Shown in pieces: positions 12,901 to 27,900 of a stretch of 64,000 nucleotides of DNA. Under the pieces are notes generated by a model. The model was not told the origin of the DNA and did not search any database. It saw nothing but the letters and a program-made list of their open reading frames with translations. The number at the start of each line of letters is the position of its first letter. Position 1 is the stretch's first letter. Source of the stretch: Epiperipatus broadwayi (Eukaryota > Onychophora > Udeonychophora > Euonychophora > Peripatidae); NCBI GenBank assembly GCA_028023455.1, contig JAQFVV010000158.1:1238001-1302000 (forward strand). The letters are read 5' to 3'. Both the position numbers and the translations under genes were made by a program.

Positions 12901-15900
12901 CAGGACTCTAGGAAGTCGAATCTACCTATAGTTGGGCTTTGGGTCTTCTTATAGAATGCCATGGAAGATGAGATTTAAAATATAATCCAATCCACTCCTC
13001 TATTAATAACCTCGTTACTCTCGGAATTCGAGCTCAGAGTAGAAATTGCAATTGACTCTCTTCAGGCATTTCCACCAACATTCCATAGTAATGATAAATT
13101 TGGTATAAGCTATATATAACTTCTTCATAAATATTAAATCACTAAGTTGATTTAACATATATATGCGTGAGTATGTATATGTGTAATTATTGGTTTTATA
13201 AAATGACTAAATAAAATAAACAAACGAGACCTGTTTAATTTTAAAATCAAGTTTAACACATTTTAATCCGTAATGGAAACAAAAATATCATCTCATAAAT
13301 AACAAAAATATTAAAATTTAGAATCATATTCTGTGCTTATATTTAAATACAATAATAAACTATTTAACATTCAGAAAAAAAAAACATAATGTAATCATTT
13401 ACATATATATAATTTAAAATCGTGTGTATAATAAATAATACGCATGATACATTATAAATCTACGTATTGTGTCATTAAAGTGATTCAGTGTGTGTTATAT
13501 GTCTATATAAGATAACATCCATTCACACTAGATTAATAATAGAATGTATTCTGATATTAGTTATTTATGTTTAAAAAGAAATTATGTTAATTGTCAGGTA
13601 AGATTCAATTTGGAATATAATAAAACTTACTTCCAAATTGAAATAATTTAAAAACTTTTACCTTAGTCAGCCGTCATTTTCATCAGAATATATATCAAAA
13701 TATCAACATCTAAATTTTATTAAATAAATAAAAAAAATAAAGTGTTCATCTTAACAGTTCTCCACTTTAATATAAGAAGTAATTTTTCTAAGTAAATATA
13801 ATTATCCACAAAGGAAATGAAGTTTAAGGGTTATTAAAATACACAATGAAGTAATCCAAGACGAGAAAGAATAACGGTTTTATATCCCTCTTTAGATGAA
13901 ATAAAATGACGATGAATGTTGAAACATAAAGTTCATTGATCATCCTTCGAAGAGGCAATCCAGATATTCATTCTTTAAATATTTGCATAGTAAAATATTT
14001 AACATCTTCTTCAATATAATACTCCAATATTAAGGCAGCTTTTAAAATGAGAATTACGACGATTATACCCTAGGCATTGAATAAGTAGGAATAAATTTAC
14101 ATGTTCAGGTTTAAAACATCAGCAGAAATCCTTGGCTTAAATTGTCTAGCCAAAGAACATCTTTATAAATTTTTGTCTTCTTAAATATATATTTTGAAAT
14201 CTCATTTTGAAGATGTTGATAACTCTTATAACCTTATCAATTTCAATGATTATTTTTTTATAGTTCTTTATACTATTAAAAGGCAGTAAATTAATTACTT
14301 GAAGAAAGTAATTAAAATATTGAATCTTCTTTTTTTTTTTCTTAAATAAGTTCTAAATTCGAACACATTTAAATTTACAGATGTAATTCTTGCCTTGATA
14401 ACTAAATAGAAGATTATTGTTATAACAATATTAGTTCGTTTTTATACTGGATTAATTTCTGCAAGCATATCACATAATCACGCGCACACTCTCTATTGTT
14501 TAAAATATACAATTTGTAATGAACCCCAAACGTTTATTTCCTTTGTTTCAACTGATAAAAATGCAATGTTGACTTAAGGCTTTGTCAAATGTCAAGTTTT
14601 GGTTAATAAAAAATACTATTAGTTGGAAACATTTATTTATGTGTGTGTATAAACAAATTAGAATTATTCTAATATTAACTAGTTTATGTATATAGCTGAT
14701 ACATGAAAAGCTTAAGATAGGTGTAAGTTATTTATATCTGTTGATTCGATATAGGCACAGTTAATTTCACAAAGAAACACAAATTGTTTCAGGTGAGGCT
14801 CATATGGTACTCTCACAATATGTATATCAAAATATATACGTATCCTTTAATCATACATATATAGATATACATACACCTATAGACATATATACAAATCTAT
14901 ATATACATATATAAATACACATCCATATATATATACAACTTACATATAAAATACATATATATATATACAAAAATATATCTAATACACAATTTTTAAATTA
15001 TTACATTTTAAAAACTATTTTATTTTTAATTTTAAATTTTTTTTTTAATATTACTCTTTTATTACTTCTTTATTAATATTATTTTAGTTTATAATTTTTG
15101 CCTTTCATCTTTTCTTCCTATCTTTTTCAATTATCTAATATATAATATCATTTTTTATAATTTTAATTTTTTAGCTTTTACCTTTTTATTATTTCTAGTC
15201 TTATTCTTTATTAATAATTTATATTTTTATTGTCTTCAATAATTCCCTATTCATTTCTATGTACCTTCTCAAATTTCCTCTACCTTCTTTTAATATGTGA
15301 TGTTATCAATTTTTTAAAATTGATAATTATTCTATTTGAAAAATTAAATCTTACAAACCTTTATATGTATAAAATATATTTACAAGACTTTACCTATACC
15401 CACATATTACAACTTTTTACATAAGTATTTTATTATTAATCCTATAATATAATACTATTATTAAACTTATTATTTTTATATTCTATATATTCCTATACAT
15501 ATATATATATACATACATACATACATATATAGATACATACACTTATCTTTTAGTACTAATAATTCTACAAAAACAGGTTTTAACACACACACCCATCCCT
15601 ATTCAAATTAGGTTTTATCTTCTTAATTAATATTGCTGATTTTATTTTCCTATCTCTTCTTTTACTTATCATTTTTATACTATCTTTCTAAAATATATAT
15701 CCTGTTATTATTTTTGTAGGGTTATTAGTACTAAAAGATAAGTGTATGTGTGCATATATATGGGAATATATAGGATATAAAAAATAAGTTTAAAAATAGT
15801 ATTAGTTTATAGGATTAATAAAAATAATAAAATAAGTATGTAAAATGTTTTAATATGTGGATATAGGTAAAGACTTGTAAATATTTTTTATACATATAAA

Positions 15901-18900
15901 GGTTTGTAAGATTTAATTTTTCAAATAGAATTATAAGTTTTAACCTAATTATCGATTGATGCAAATTATTTCGTAAATTTGGTAAATTTTTTCGTAAGTA
16001 TTATACGTTAAAATACATGTAAAATGGTATATTTTATTATAATAAATTTTCGCTGAAAAATTTGAAGTAGAAGGCAGGAAATTCAAAATTCCCACTCTTA
16101 CAATAGACATAAACCCCACCCTGACATATTCAGCCACTGTCTATTGCCAAGGCATTTTACAACATTGTTCCAATGACCCAAAAACGTATTTATTTGCGAA
16201 TTTATTAGTTTTAGATAATTTTTTTAAAATAATTTACACTATATTTATTAGATATCAAGAAATATAAATTCTTAATAACTTATTTTGATGTGAAATACTT
16301 TACTTTCAAAAATATAATGTTATATAAGCAGCTAATGTGAATATGGCTTGAAACAATTTACAAGTTTAGTTTCTACATAAGCAATCTACTTAAAACTTAT
16401 GAGATAAAAAATATCACAGTTTTGCAATAAATATTTAAAAATTTAAACTTTTAAAGCATAATTCGTTAGATATAAGAGAAATAAATAATTATTCATTTGG
16501 ATGTTTAAAAATAATAAGAATTAACAAATATTTCATTGATTTTATAAACTGAAAATAATCTTTCTAGAAACGATGACATCTAAACTCTTTGGTTTGTTCT
16601 CCATCTCATTCTTTAAATATTTACAGAAACAAAATGTGAACATTTAAAATTTATTTCAGTAGTAAACAAAAATATCTATCAAATGAAGTCAAATTTATTA
16701 TTTTCAGATAAGTAATAATCATTTAATCATATATTTTACATTGATTTGTGAGACAAAGAAAAATATCAGAAAATGTTAAAATGTGAATGCATGTTGGAAA
16801 GGTTAAAAAATTGATAACTGAGGAAGTTGTATTAAAGGAGTCTATATTAAAAGAAGGTACAAGATTTTGAATAAAATCAGTTATTTAAAAGATAGAGGAA
16901 ATTTGAAAAGGTACGTAAAAATGAATAGGGAATTATTGAAGAGAATAAAAATATAAATTATTAATAAAAAATAAGACTAGAAATAATAAAAAGGTAAAAG
17001 TTAAAAAATTAAAATTATAAAAAATAAAAGATATTATATATTAGATAATAATTAAAAAAGATAGATAGGAAGAAAAGATAAAACGTAAAAATTAAAATAG
17101 TTTTTAAAATGTAATAATTTAAAAATTGTGTATTAGATATATTTTTATATATATGTATATATGGGTGTATGTGTATCTATATATGTATGTTTAAAGAATA
17201 TATGTATATATTTTGATATACATATGTATATGTATGTATAGATTTTGTATATACGTCTATGGATGTATGTGGAACTATATATGTATGTTTAAGAGATATA
17301 TGTGTATATATTTTGATATACATATGTATGTATATTTTATAAATGTCTAAAGTAATGGTTATGTATTTATATCATTCAAATATTTTAGCTCTGATGAAGA
17401 CTGCCAGACAGGCGAAACTGTCAGGAAAATAAAGAAGTTTTATGAGAGAAGTTATTATAAACAATATATAAGAATACTTACGTATATTTTTGATAAATAA
17501 TGTGTTTCTTTTTGGTGACATCATTTTCCATCATCAAAAATTCAATAGCTTCATTTTTAGGACCTTCAAGATCATCTTTTTCTTTTTCAACAGCTTTAAC
17601 CCGATTCAACTAAAAAAATATCAACGATTTAATAAAAAATTAGTAAAATTGCTAATTTTAAAAATTACTTCTGCATACTTTTTCTCCACGTAATTCATTA
17701 AGATCTTCAATCCTTTTTGTAAGAACTTCAATTGGTTCCTTAAATCGACTACTGCCAATAATATCTTCCAAAAACTCCAGCATTCCTTCATCATGTTCTG
17801 TCAATGCCTTTGGTTTCATCATTGAAATTTGCTCCACTTCTCCCTTAAAAAAAAAAAAAAAATTGAATTAGATGAAACTTACTTTTCGAGAATTCATGCA
17901 GTGATATTAGAAAAATCAATATTTTTATGCCAAATAATGGATACTGACTAAATAATACTAATAGGATGAGAAAACAAATCAAAAAAAAATTTTAAAGACT
18001 TTTTTTCGAAGTATTTATTTTAATATCAAATCTTGAGGGGAAAAATCCACGAATAGTTAAACACTTGAAACATTATTCTTATAAAGTATATATAAAATTA
18101 TTAGGTAATCATTAGCTGTCATACAAATGCATCTTTTTAGTTTTCATCTCTAACTATTTCAATCTGTTTCAACAGTTATCAAGTTTAATGTGTTGTTAAA
18201 TGTTTAATAATAAAAAATCTAAAATGTTCTGTTCCACAAGCTTTAAGCATGTTATCAGCAAAAAATTATCTATTTGAATATTTCAGAAATTTTATTGTAA
18301 ATTTTTCTATAATGATGCAGTAAACTTTTTAATGATTGCACCATATAAAATTATAAGTTTTTCCAAAACAATTCTCCCATTAATTATCTTTTTAAGAATA
18401 TACATCCAGCTTTTTCTCTTTCTATCAATTATATATATCATTATTAAAAAATTAGACCTATTGGTATACAAGACTTATTCCAACCTATCATCTTTTCTAC
18501 TTTCATATATAAATCAACTTTTATCATTCTTTTATTCGTAGTTTCTTAATCTTTACAAATATATCTAATTTAATTCCTCTTTTACTTCATAATTCCATGA
18601 TTTTTACTTTTATTTATTTTTTCCAACACTAACATTGTTAATTCAATTATTTGCAATTTATTTTTTCATTATGCAAATCCACATCTCAAAAGCCTTCAGT
18701 CTTTTCTTCTTTCTTTTTTATAATCATCCATGTCTGTTCCATTCCAAACAAAATATTTAATAAGCAACTTCTTAATTCTAATTTTTAAAATCGTGGTCTT
18801 TTATGTCACATGACATTTCTACTTTTCTTCTAAATACTAACTTAAATCAATTACCATGCATTAATTAAAAGTTAATTTTTTTAAAAAAAAAAAGAAGAAA

Positions 18901-21900
18901 CCTACAAACTTTCTTCTATTTATTTCATCTATACTATTTATTTAGTACAGATGGTTACCTTATTACTCTATTCATTATAATGATGCTGGAGAAAATATTA
19001 CATTGGTTTTATAAACTGGATTAATTCACAATATTTAATAATGAATAATAATTTTGTTTATTAATAAATCGTTATTTTTATTAAATTATGACATTTATAT
19101 CATTCGCTGATGAACAGTATGCTCTATAACATCATTAATTGTAATTGTGGATAGCAAAAATGCAATTTAGAATAAGATAAGATGGTTAAGTTTTTACATC
19201 AAGAATACAAAATGCAAGTTGATAGATTGCAATTTATGAATAGTAATAGATTTAATTGGATTTTAACAAAAAAGAAAAGGTAACAAAATGGCTAAGAAAA
19301 ATAGGATTCGCTAGAAAATTGGACAAATATTTTGTAAATTATGTTACTATACTAAGAAAATGTTGAAAATACTAGTTATTTACGATTATTGTAGAAACAA
19401 ATGAAAATGATGAAAATAATGATTTTTTTTTTTTAAAAAGTACCCATTAAATGAATAGGGAAAAATGTTGGTTTTTCCCCCTGGAAGGGGGGGGGGATTT
19501 ATGTTAAGATTGAATAATAATAAAGATTAATTTTAAAATCATAGATATTGAATGTACAAAAGTAATGCTATGGAAGTGAAATAAAAATAAATAAGATTTA
19601 AAATTTTAGAAGTCATGACATTGTAAAATAACAATGAGAAAAACATGATGGCTAATGGTTTCTTTAAACTTAATGATTCAGAGATCTTTTTGACTTCAAT
19701 AAAGAAGCTACGTTTCATCATATACAAATATCTGAGAATAAAAGAGAAATCATTCTCTAATGTGAGTAACTAACCAATTAGAATGCATTCCCCAAAGTGA
19801 ATGAAAAGTCGTCAGATAGTTAAAAGATCATCGAATGCATGACAGGGATTAGCCTATCCATGTTCATTTATCATATGAATATTCACAAAGATATAACATG
19901 ACCAAACAGTATCCTGTATATCTCATTAGCATTTATTTTAGAAGACAACAAGAAGCAATTGATTTTTAAGAAAAATAGATAATAAATCTGCAACTAAAGT
20001 ACTGTTTTTAACTAGAAGATGATGCAGAAATAAATTTGAAATATTTTAAAAATATTTATGAAGCAAAACCATATCATCTATTTCATTAGGAGTAAAATTG
20101 AATTAGAAAAAATTATTCTGTTGTGCAATATTATCCAATCTAGTCAGGAATTTTTTGACAGTTGAATTAGGAAAATTAACAAAACCATATTCATCAGTTT
20201 CTTTTGTTACAGAATGTTTGCATAATTGATATTAGTCCAGAAAATGGTAGTGGTGCAGCTCTAAGATTATATAGAAGGGACATTATGAATTTACACTGCT
20301 CTGTCCTTTAAGATGTCAAAGATAAATCAAAATATCTTTTTAATTAATAGCAACCTTCTTACTGCAGCTGTTATATTGTAAAATTTAATTTTATATCAAT
20401 AAATAAACTTTTACTACAGCATATTTTCAGCCCGTTTTTAAATAGTAAACAATATATTTTCCAATCTCATTTAATTTCTCAATAGTTGTGCCATTTTCAA
20501 AAATGCTAATAGGTGATTATTTAATAGGTGAAAATGCTATTTATTTTGACATGACTTGTTTGTGGTCAAAGCTTGTATTTTATATATAAATAGTTAAAAA
20601 ACATGGATGACAAAGAACAGATTTCAGGTTTAATTTTACAGTCCTTTTATATAAAAGTAGCCTATATTCCTTAACCATTACTTGAAAAATACATCTGTAT
20701 TTCATGATTTATGAATATCCATAATTGGAAAGAGAGTGGCATTTATATATTTGCAAAAGTAACTTCACATTCATTAAATGTTTATTTTATATCAAGAATG
20801 AGACAAAAAAAATAATTAAAAGAAGATATTTTCATTAAACAAATAATAGACTTAATAGCTAGTTAGCATTTTCAAAAAAATAAAGAAGCTTGGAAATCCC
20901 ATAAGATTTGGCATTATATAGAAAATAGATAATGTGTAAAATATAAACTGAAAAAACATTATATAGTAAAAGTTGGAAATTATATTTATTCATTAATATT
21001 AAAAATGTTGACACTCAACATGTGTGTTCATACATAATGTTAGCATGACCTAATATGCACTCTCCAATTTCGAAGCCTATAAATTTTTATATGAATGTTT
21101 TTCTGAACAGATTAGCATATTGAAACAGCTCTATCGACCTGTCTGTTTCACCTAATATATTCTATAATAGTGTATTCATTAGTGCTAATAGTGTATTTAT
21201 TTAGTATTATGCTTCACTCAGATTGCGTGTATTTCTTTAATTTAAAACTTCAAATTTGTGCTTGTAATATTACTGAGTATGTGCGGTATAATCGCCTTGT
21301 ACATTATAATATGCAGATGCAGTCATGGGTAACATATACACACATACCACCCTAGCGTCTGTTAAAACTGAAGTAAACAGCAGTATGTAGTTATAATTTA
21401 TGTACATAATAAAAGAAGTTTAAATTTGTAAAAATATTCATTTAAAAAGTTATGTTTTAATATTCATTTAAAATAATTTTAGAGTTCTATTGTTTGTTTA
21501 AAATTACACAGGCTGTAAGTTGTTTACGAGTTTTAACATTTCGTCTAAAAATAATCTTTTAGCTGAAAATTGACCTCATTTAAAATTATAGGCAAAAACA
21601 AATTAGAAAATCTAGTCAGACATAAATTCATCCTAAGTGCAATTGGGAAACTCAAGGGAATAGAGCTTTTAACTCCAGATTTAGCTGTGGATAACATTTA
21701 AAAAAAAGTAGAAATTTCGTTAAAGGCAAAAATTTGAAGTAAACAAGTGACGTTGCGAAAGTAAAAAAGGAGGGGGAGATACTGGCAAAAAATATAATAT
21801 AAAAAAGCCTGTAGTGGCCATTTGAAAACATTAGACGCATTTTTTCCAAACAAGTCTTGAAGAATAATAATCAGAGAACTGTTCCCGCATTACTTTTAGA

Positions 21901-24900
21901 CAAACTGAATTCGGATCAAGCAATTATTGAAAGATGTTAAGATGAAAATCGTAGGCTAGTGGGACAATAGGCTTGCTGTCTGTCTCCCACGGAAAACTGT
22001 TCTACCGAATCAAAGAGAACATCAACCTCCACCCTGGCCTAGTGATGGAGAAGCCCTACGGAGAAGCCGTAACTTGAAGTAATGGAGAAATGCCACATTC
22101 TGATTTAAAGAAGAAAAGTTGCATTTAAAGAATGCCTTGAAAGACTTACTATCAAATATTGCCGGTAAATCATTCTGCAGAATACGCTAATTTCATTATT
22201 AAACAAACTCTAAATTAAAGCTAGCTAATTAATCAAGCTTCGTATATTATGATATTATTTAAATGTTACATTAAACCATTTATGTTAAATATACTTTAAA
22301 ACTTAAAGCACTCTTAAATTTCTTGCTTGATCATAAATATTTAAGTTCTATAAAACCAGTTAAACATAAATTTGAATTCATTTTTCTAAATTATCACTTT
22401 ATTGATTTCTGCAATTTGTTCTTATGCCATCTATATTTAGTTTTAAATTCATGTTTATTAGTTTATGCTAAGTTCCTCAGAACTGAGTTTTGTGGGGTTT
22501 AATACTTATCGGAGAGGTGATTAGGCACCTTTCCATCATGGTACAATATTATAATATAAAGAAATATAGGCAAAACTCCTTTCTGAAATCAAACTATTAT
22601 TTCACTAGAGTGAGTCTGCTATTTATAACTTACTGAATAAGTTATTTTAAAATCAATATTTTGCTTAGGATTAGACGTGAGTAATTATACACAGCATATA
22701 CGTAATATTTTAACTCTTGATAAATCCCTAAATTTGCTGTAATCCTCCTTAATTATAGATTAAGCTATACAGATATCCTTATATCAGATTCCTATTATTG
22801 CCTTTGTAGTGTGATTAGATATAATATTTAAGAACTGACCAGTGGTAGTTAGAAACTAATATTTGGCGCAATTGATTTAGTAAAATATTAAATTAGCATG
22901 GGGAATGCGTTGCTAGTTAGCATAAAAATGCATAGCTTCTTGCTATACCTATAATGGCCTACATCAGGATCGATTCCATGTCAAGTCATGCCTCTTAAGT
23001 TTAGGCAACTGTGATGATTATTTTGCATTTGAAGGAACCAAAGCATTCCAAGGGCTCGTTAAGCCACTGTTCCGTTCACTTGAATAAAACAGCCTCTTCG
23101 TATTATAGCAAGTAGCGTGATCCGAGGAACCGATTACTAGGTAAGGAACATCAATTAAGAGCACATTCAAGATGCCCATACTCTGATATTATAGTTTGTA
23201 ACGTGATAGAATCTGATGTTAGACTGCCCAGCATCAGTTCAACCTCCCATAAAAATTAACATCGGATTTGATCCGATTCGGAATCTGAGTTAATGCGATT
23301 TATGTGTAGTAAATTATGTCTAAACTTCATAATATAACTCCAAGCTGTTGCCAATTAATTGATCACTCTAGCCATTACTAACTTTCCTGACGTAGTCCAT
23401 AGCATAAATTATGACATAGAGAATGGGAAATATTTTATCTCACAATCTACTTAACCTTAAAATGAGTTTAGTTGGAGGTCAAATCACTCAGTCTTTGAGA
23501 CCTTATGTTTCAATTATGTGTATATTCTCTTGTAACATAAATGATGGTGTAAGCATATAGTCAGTTCAGCAAATTCATAATCTATTTAAACACTTTGTAA
23601 GCTTAAGTTATGTAGTTGGTTTTGTTTTATCATTTATTGAGTATTTCAATAAACATTTTATAGACCCGAGTATGCACTCACCTGCATGTGAGCAATATAA
23701 ACTGTGTTGTTTTATCAGTTACTGATTATTACATTCCATATTCTTTGTAAACCTAAGCATTCACTCACCTGCGTGTGAACAAATATATATATAATTTATA
23801 TTGTTTTCATTTATTGATTATTACATTAAATTTTATAAAATATAAATTCATGTCAGTCTTCATTCTTGCTCATTACCTTATAAATCACTAGTTAAGTTAT
23901 ATAATCCCATGTGTGTGTGTGTATGGGGAGGGGGATGTCTCATGTTTTACCGCTTTGCTACTGGTGGAACATGAAGGAGATATCAAGTGTAGCCTCAGGC
24001 ATGTCATTAGCTATGGATTGACTTGGAAGCACGGGTAAGAGAGTTGAGGCATGATCAAACGTAGGATGTTACTATCCCAACTTGGTCAGTTTTTGGTTCT
24101 TTGGCTCGGACTCTCGGTCTGTTGAGCAAATGTACAAACCTGGCCATTACAATATGAGAAAGAAAAAGTGAAATTGATAATCAATGACTTTAAAGGCTAA
24201 AAAAAAAATTAAAATTCAATAGTGGAAAAGATCATTATCAACAATAATTATTACCTACAACAGAATTAATCTGTAGTAACTATTAAGTTCTCCCAAGATA
24301 AAATTAAGTTGATCAGATAAATGTGTTAATGTGCCGGCCTTAAGAATGGTGCATTGGCAAGTTAATTAATGAAAGCAACAAATTTTAGCTGTCAAATAGA
24401 TGTTCATAGAAACCAAGAATATCAGAATTTTATGAACCACAAAAACTAAATTTATTCTGAAAAAAAAAATTAAAGGGTATAAATGTGACATTCTTGGATT
24501 GAGATATTCTAGGCTGGCTTTTGAAAAATTATATGTGTGTGAAATCAGCTGCTTCTGAAATAATTCAAAGCAAAATCCAGGTGTAGATTTTCTATCAAAT
24601 ACAAAAACAAATAGTAATTAACATATAAATCCCAATGCAAGATTGATGCCAAACAGATTCAAAGCAAAATCTTTTACCATCACAATAATACAAAGTATAT
24701 GCCGTTATATTAAACAAAGTAGATGATGAAATAGAACAGTTTTACAAAAATCTAAAACTAACTAAATCATTATCAGTGAAGAAGAGTAGAATTTAAAATT
24801 TAAAGTGATAGTAGAAATATATTATGGATAAATATACCTTTGGAGAAAGAAATATATATGATTGACTTTTAGAATTTGCTTTAGAATAATAATTTTTTGA

Positions 24901-27900
24901 AATGAAGAAATATAATCAATTATACCATATAGTAATAATAAAAAAAATATCAATCAATGCTAAAAAAAAATATCAAAATATAGGCAGATTCAAATAATTA
25001 AAAAATATCAAAAAGGTTTTGGAAAAAAGAATTACTGAAATTTTACCCGAGACAAAAAGTTGTATTGAAAAAGATTTTGAAATTTGTACAGGAAAAGGAA
25101 AAACTGAGAAGAATAGGTAGCATTATCTGTCTAAAATAAAGCACAAATAAGGTTAAAAAATAAAGAATAGTGAAAATGATTGAAATGTGAAAGATCATAG
25201 GAGTTATATTCACTATGTTTTTCTATATTATAATATAAAAAGAAACCTAACACAGAAGTTATAAGCAAATGGAGATTATTAATAGAAATTAAACATGAAA
25301 AATACTACCAAAAATGAAATTTTAAAGCAATTGTTAAAATAATGAAATAAAATTAAGAATTTATTGCAATTCCAACATTAATTTGAAAATATTTTACTGG
25401 AGAAGATAATAGCCATGGAAATAGTAGAATCACATGAGATATGGATATTAAAATATATCATGTAAGTATAATATTGCATAAAAAAATATATATAATACTT
25501 ATAAGATGTTCAAAATCATTGTTAATGCAAATCAAAAGAGAATAGGTTAGATTGAATGTGAAAATTACAGAACATTGCACTAGCAAGAATTTTAGACAAA
25601 ATCTCTCAAATAAAAGATTAAAGCTTCCAAAAAAAAAATGAAGACTTCATAAACAAACAAGATCGATTTAGAAAAAGTAGAGATACCATTTTAGAGATAT
25701 TATCATTTCATTTCATTACAGTAAAGCTAGGAAAAAAGAAAAGAATTTATACTTATGTTATGCTGACAAAGGCTTTTAAAGGATATAACCAAAAGGTGAT
25801 TAGAGTAATAATTAAATCATACAGAATGGATAATAAGTCAATTAATCTTCTAAAGATTTTCTATAATTTAAAAAAAGACCTGAGTATGTGTGGAGAAACC
25901 TGAAACTGGTTTGAAATTGAAAAGAGCACAAAATAAAGAAATCCAATCTCACCAAGAATATTCATCAAACATCTGGAAAAAGTAATTGATAAGATCAAAA
26001 ACAAAGAGTAAAGGAACATCAGTATATGGAATGAAAAGAAATATAAAAATCAACATTATCAGAGTGCAAAACAAAAAAAATTGTGGAACTGAATTAGACA
26101 ACAGAGAAAATTTGGTTTACTTTGAAAGTATTATTGATGTTTTAATATACCAAAAAAAAAATTAAATCACAAGAACATGTTTACAAGTCTCGGTGAAGGT
26201 TTGGAAAAGAAATTGAATTATATGAATGTAAAATATAGGTAATGAAAAAAGATTCCCTGGTTAAGCCTTAGCTACAGAAATTGATTAAGAATTGGAGAAT
26301 TCAAAAAGAACTGTACAAAAAAAGTGAAACAAAAAGAAAATAAGTAGAATAAGTTACTATTGTTTATCCATATTTGTTGAATGAATGATAATTGAAAACT
26401 AAAAGTCCTAATTTTTGCTACTACATAATACATAAATAAAAGATTCCATATACATGAATAGATGATATTAAAGAAAAGTGTGGGTTACAAATGTATAAAA
26501 ATATTTAAATGATCATATTAATATTAACTAAAAGTAAATATATTAGAAGCAGAAATTACAAATCCCTAGAATTTAAATAATTAGGGTTTCCTAAAATAAC
26601 TAAGATATTCATAAGACTAAAGCAATTTCAATTTCTGAAATATATATAAAGTAAAAAATTAATCATTTTACTCCAGTTACACACATTAATAGATATACTT
26701 ATTATAAAATTTGTAAAAGTATGTCAAAAGATTAATTTTACCTGCAGAATAAGAAAACGGTTGTGATCTAAATCAATTCCCTTTGATCGTAATAATGCTG
26801 CTACTTCTTTGTAACTCATTTTTCGTCCATCTACAGAATATGTTGAACTATTATCTCGATAAGCAGTTCTTGAAACCACAAACTGGGAATTAGGCACCAC
26901 ATCATAATCATCATCCCCTGGCTTAAAAATAATAATAGTAATAATAATAAATCAGTTATAGTTAATAAAAATTAATTATCTAAAAAATTTCATTTCATGG
27001 CATATGCTCAAATTTACCACATTGAAAATTTAACTATAAATTTAGTTAATACTCTATTTTAATATAGTGGTAGAGTAGTGACTTTGAAAGTCAAAGGCTA
27101 ATAGATCATACCTCAATGATTATTCTTGTTGTTTGAATGTCTTATGATCTCTCGAGCTACAAACCATTTCGATTATTATTGTTTTGTATTACTTTAACAA
27201 AGCAAGCTTTTCTCCATTATATTCTCAAAGTATGCCTATTTCCTATATGCTAAAAAAATTAAAAACCGTAATTCCTAGAAAAGTTTTCTTTTTTTTTTTT
27301 AAAAAAAGAGAATTTAATTATTTAAATCCTATGCAAAATAAATAATTATAAATGATTATATGAGATTTTTTAATATTATATATTTAAATAGTATTTTAAA
27401 AAAAAGATATTTGAAAAATTAATTAGAACTTTTACAAAGAGTCAAATCAATATATCCCTATTATCACATATTTCTCATGCCAGTTATTCTTTAAATACAC
27501 AAGTTCCAACTTATTAAGAAAAGATGAAAGTATCAAAAATCTTCTCATTCTCCAGAATTTCCCTTAACTCTGCCTTTTATTCTTTTTTTAAGTTACTCTT
27601 CATTCCCATACAAATTATTAGTTAAGGTTTTCACAGATTAAGTTTAAATAAAGTCTAATCTCTATGAATGAGGAAAGTCAATAAATAAGTTATTAAAAAA
27701 AAAGAAATACTACAATAAAAATAATTTTTCTACATTTTAATACATGATGAAAATAACATTTATAATGGTAAGAATATTACCAAAAAACTGTCATATATAT
27801 ATTTTGAATCAACAGGATATCCTGCAAAGAATTGTAAGAAATGCCAACTGTTTTATAATGGAAAATTTTTTGTTGTGGCAAATTATTTATAACTGGTTTC

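Noticed and set aside
27066-27120. tRNA-like sequence TAGTGGTAGAGTAGTGACTT
   Set aside because: Anticodon arm too short, B box not recognisable, no acceptor stem.
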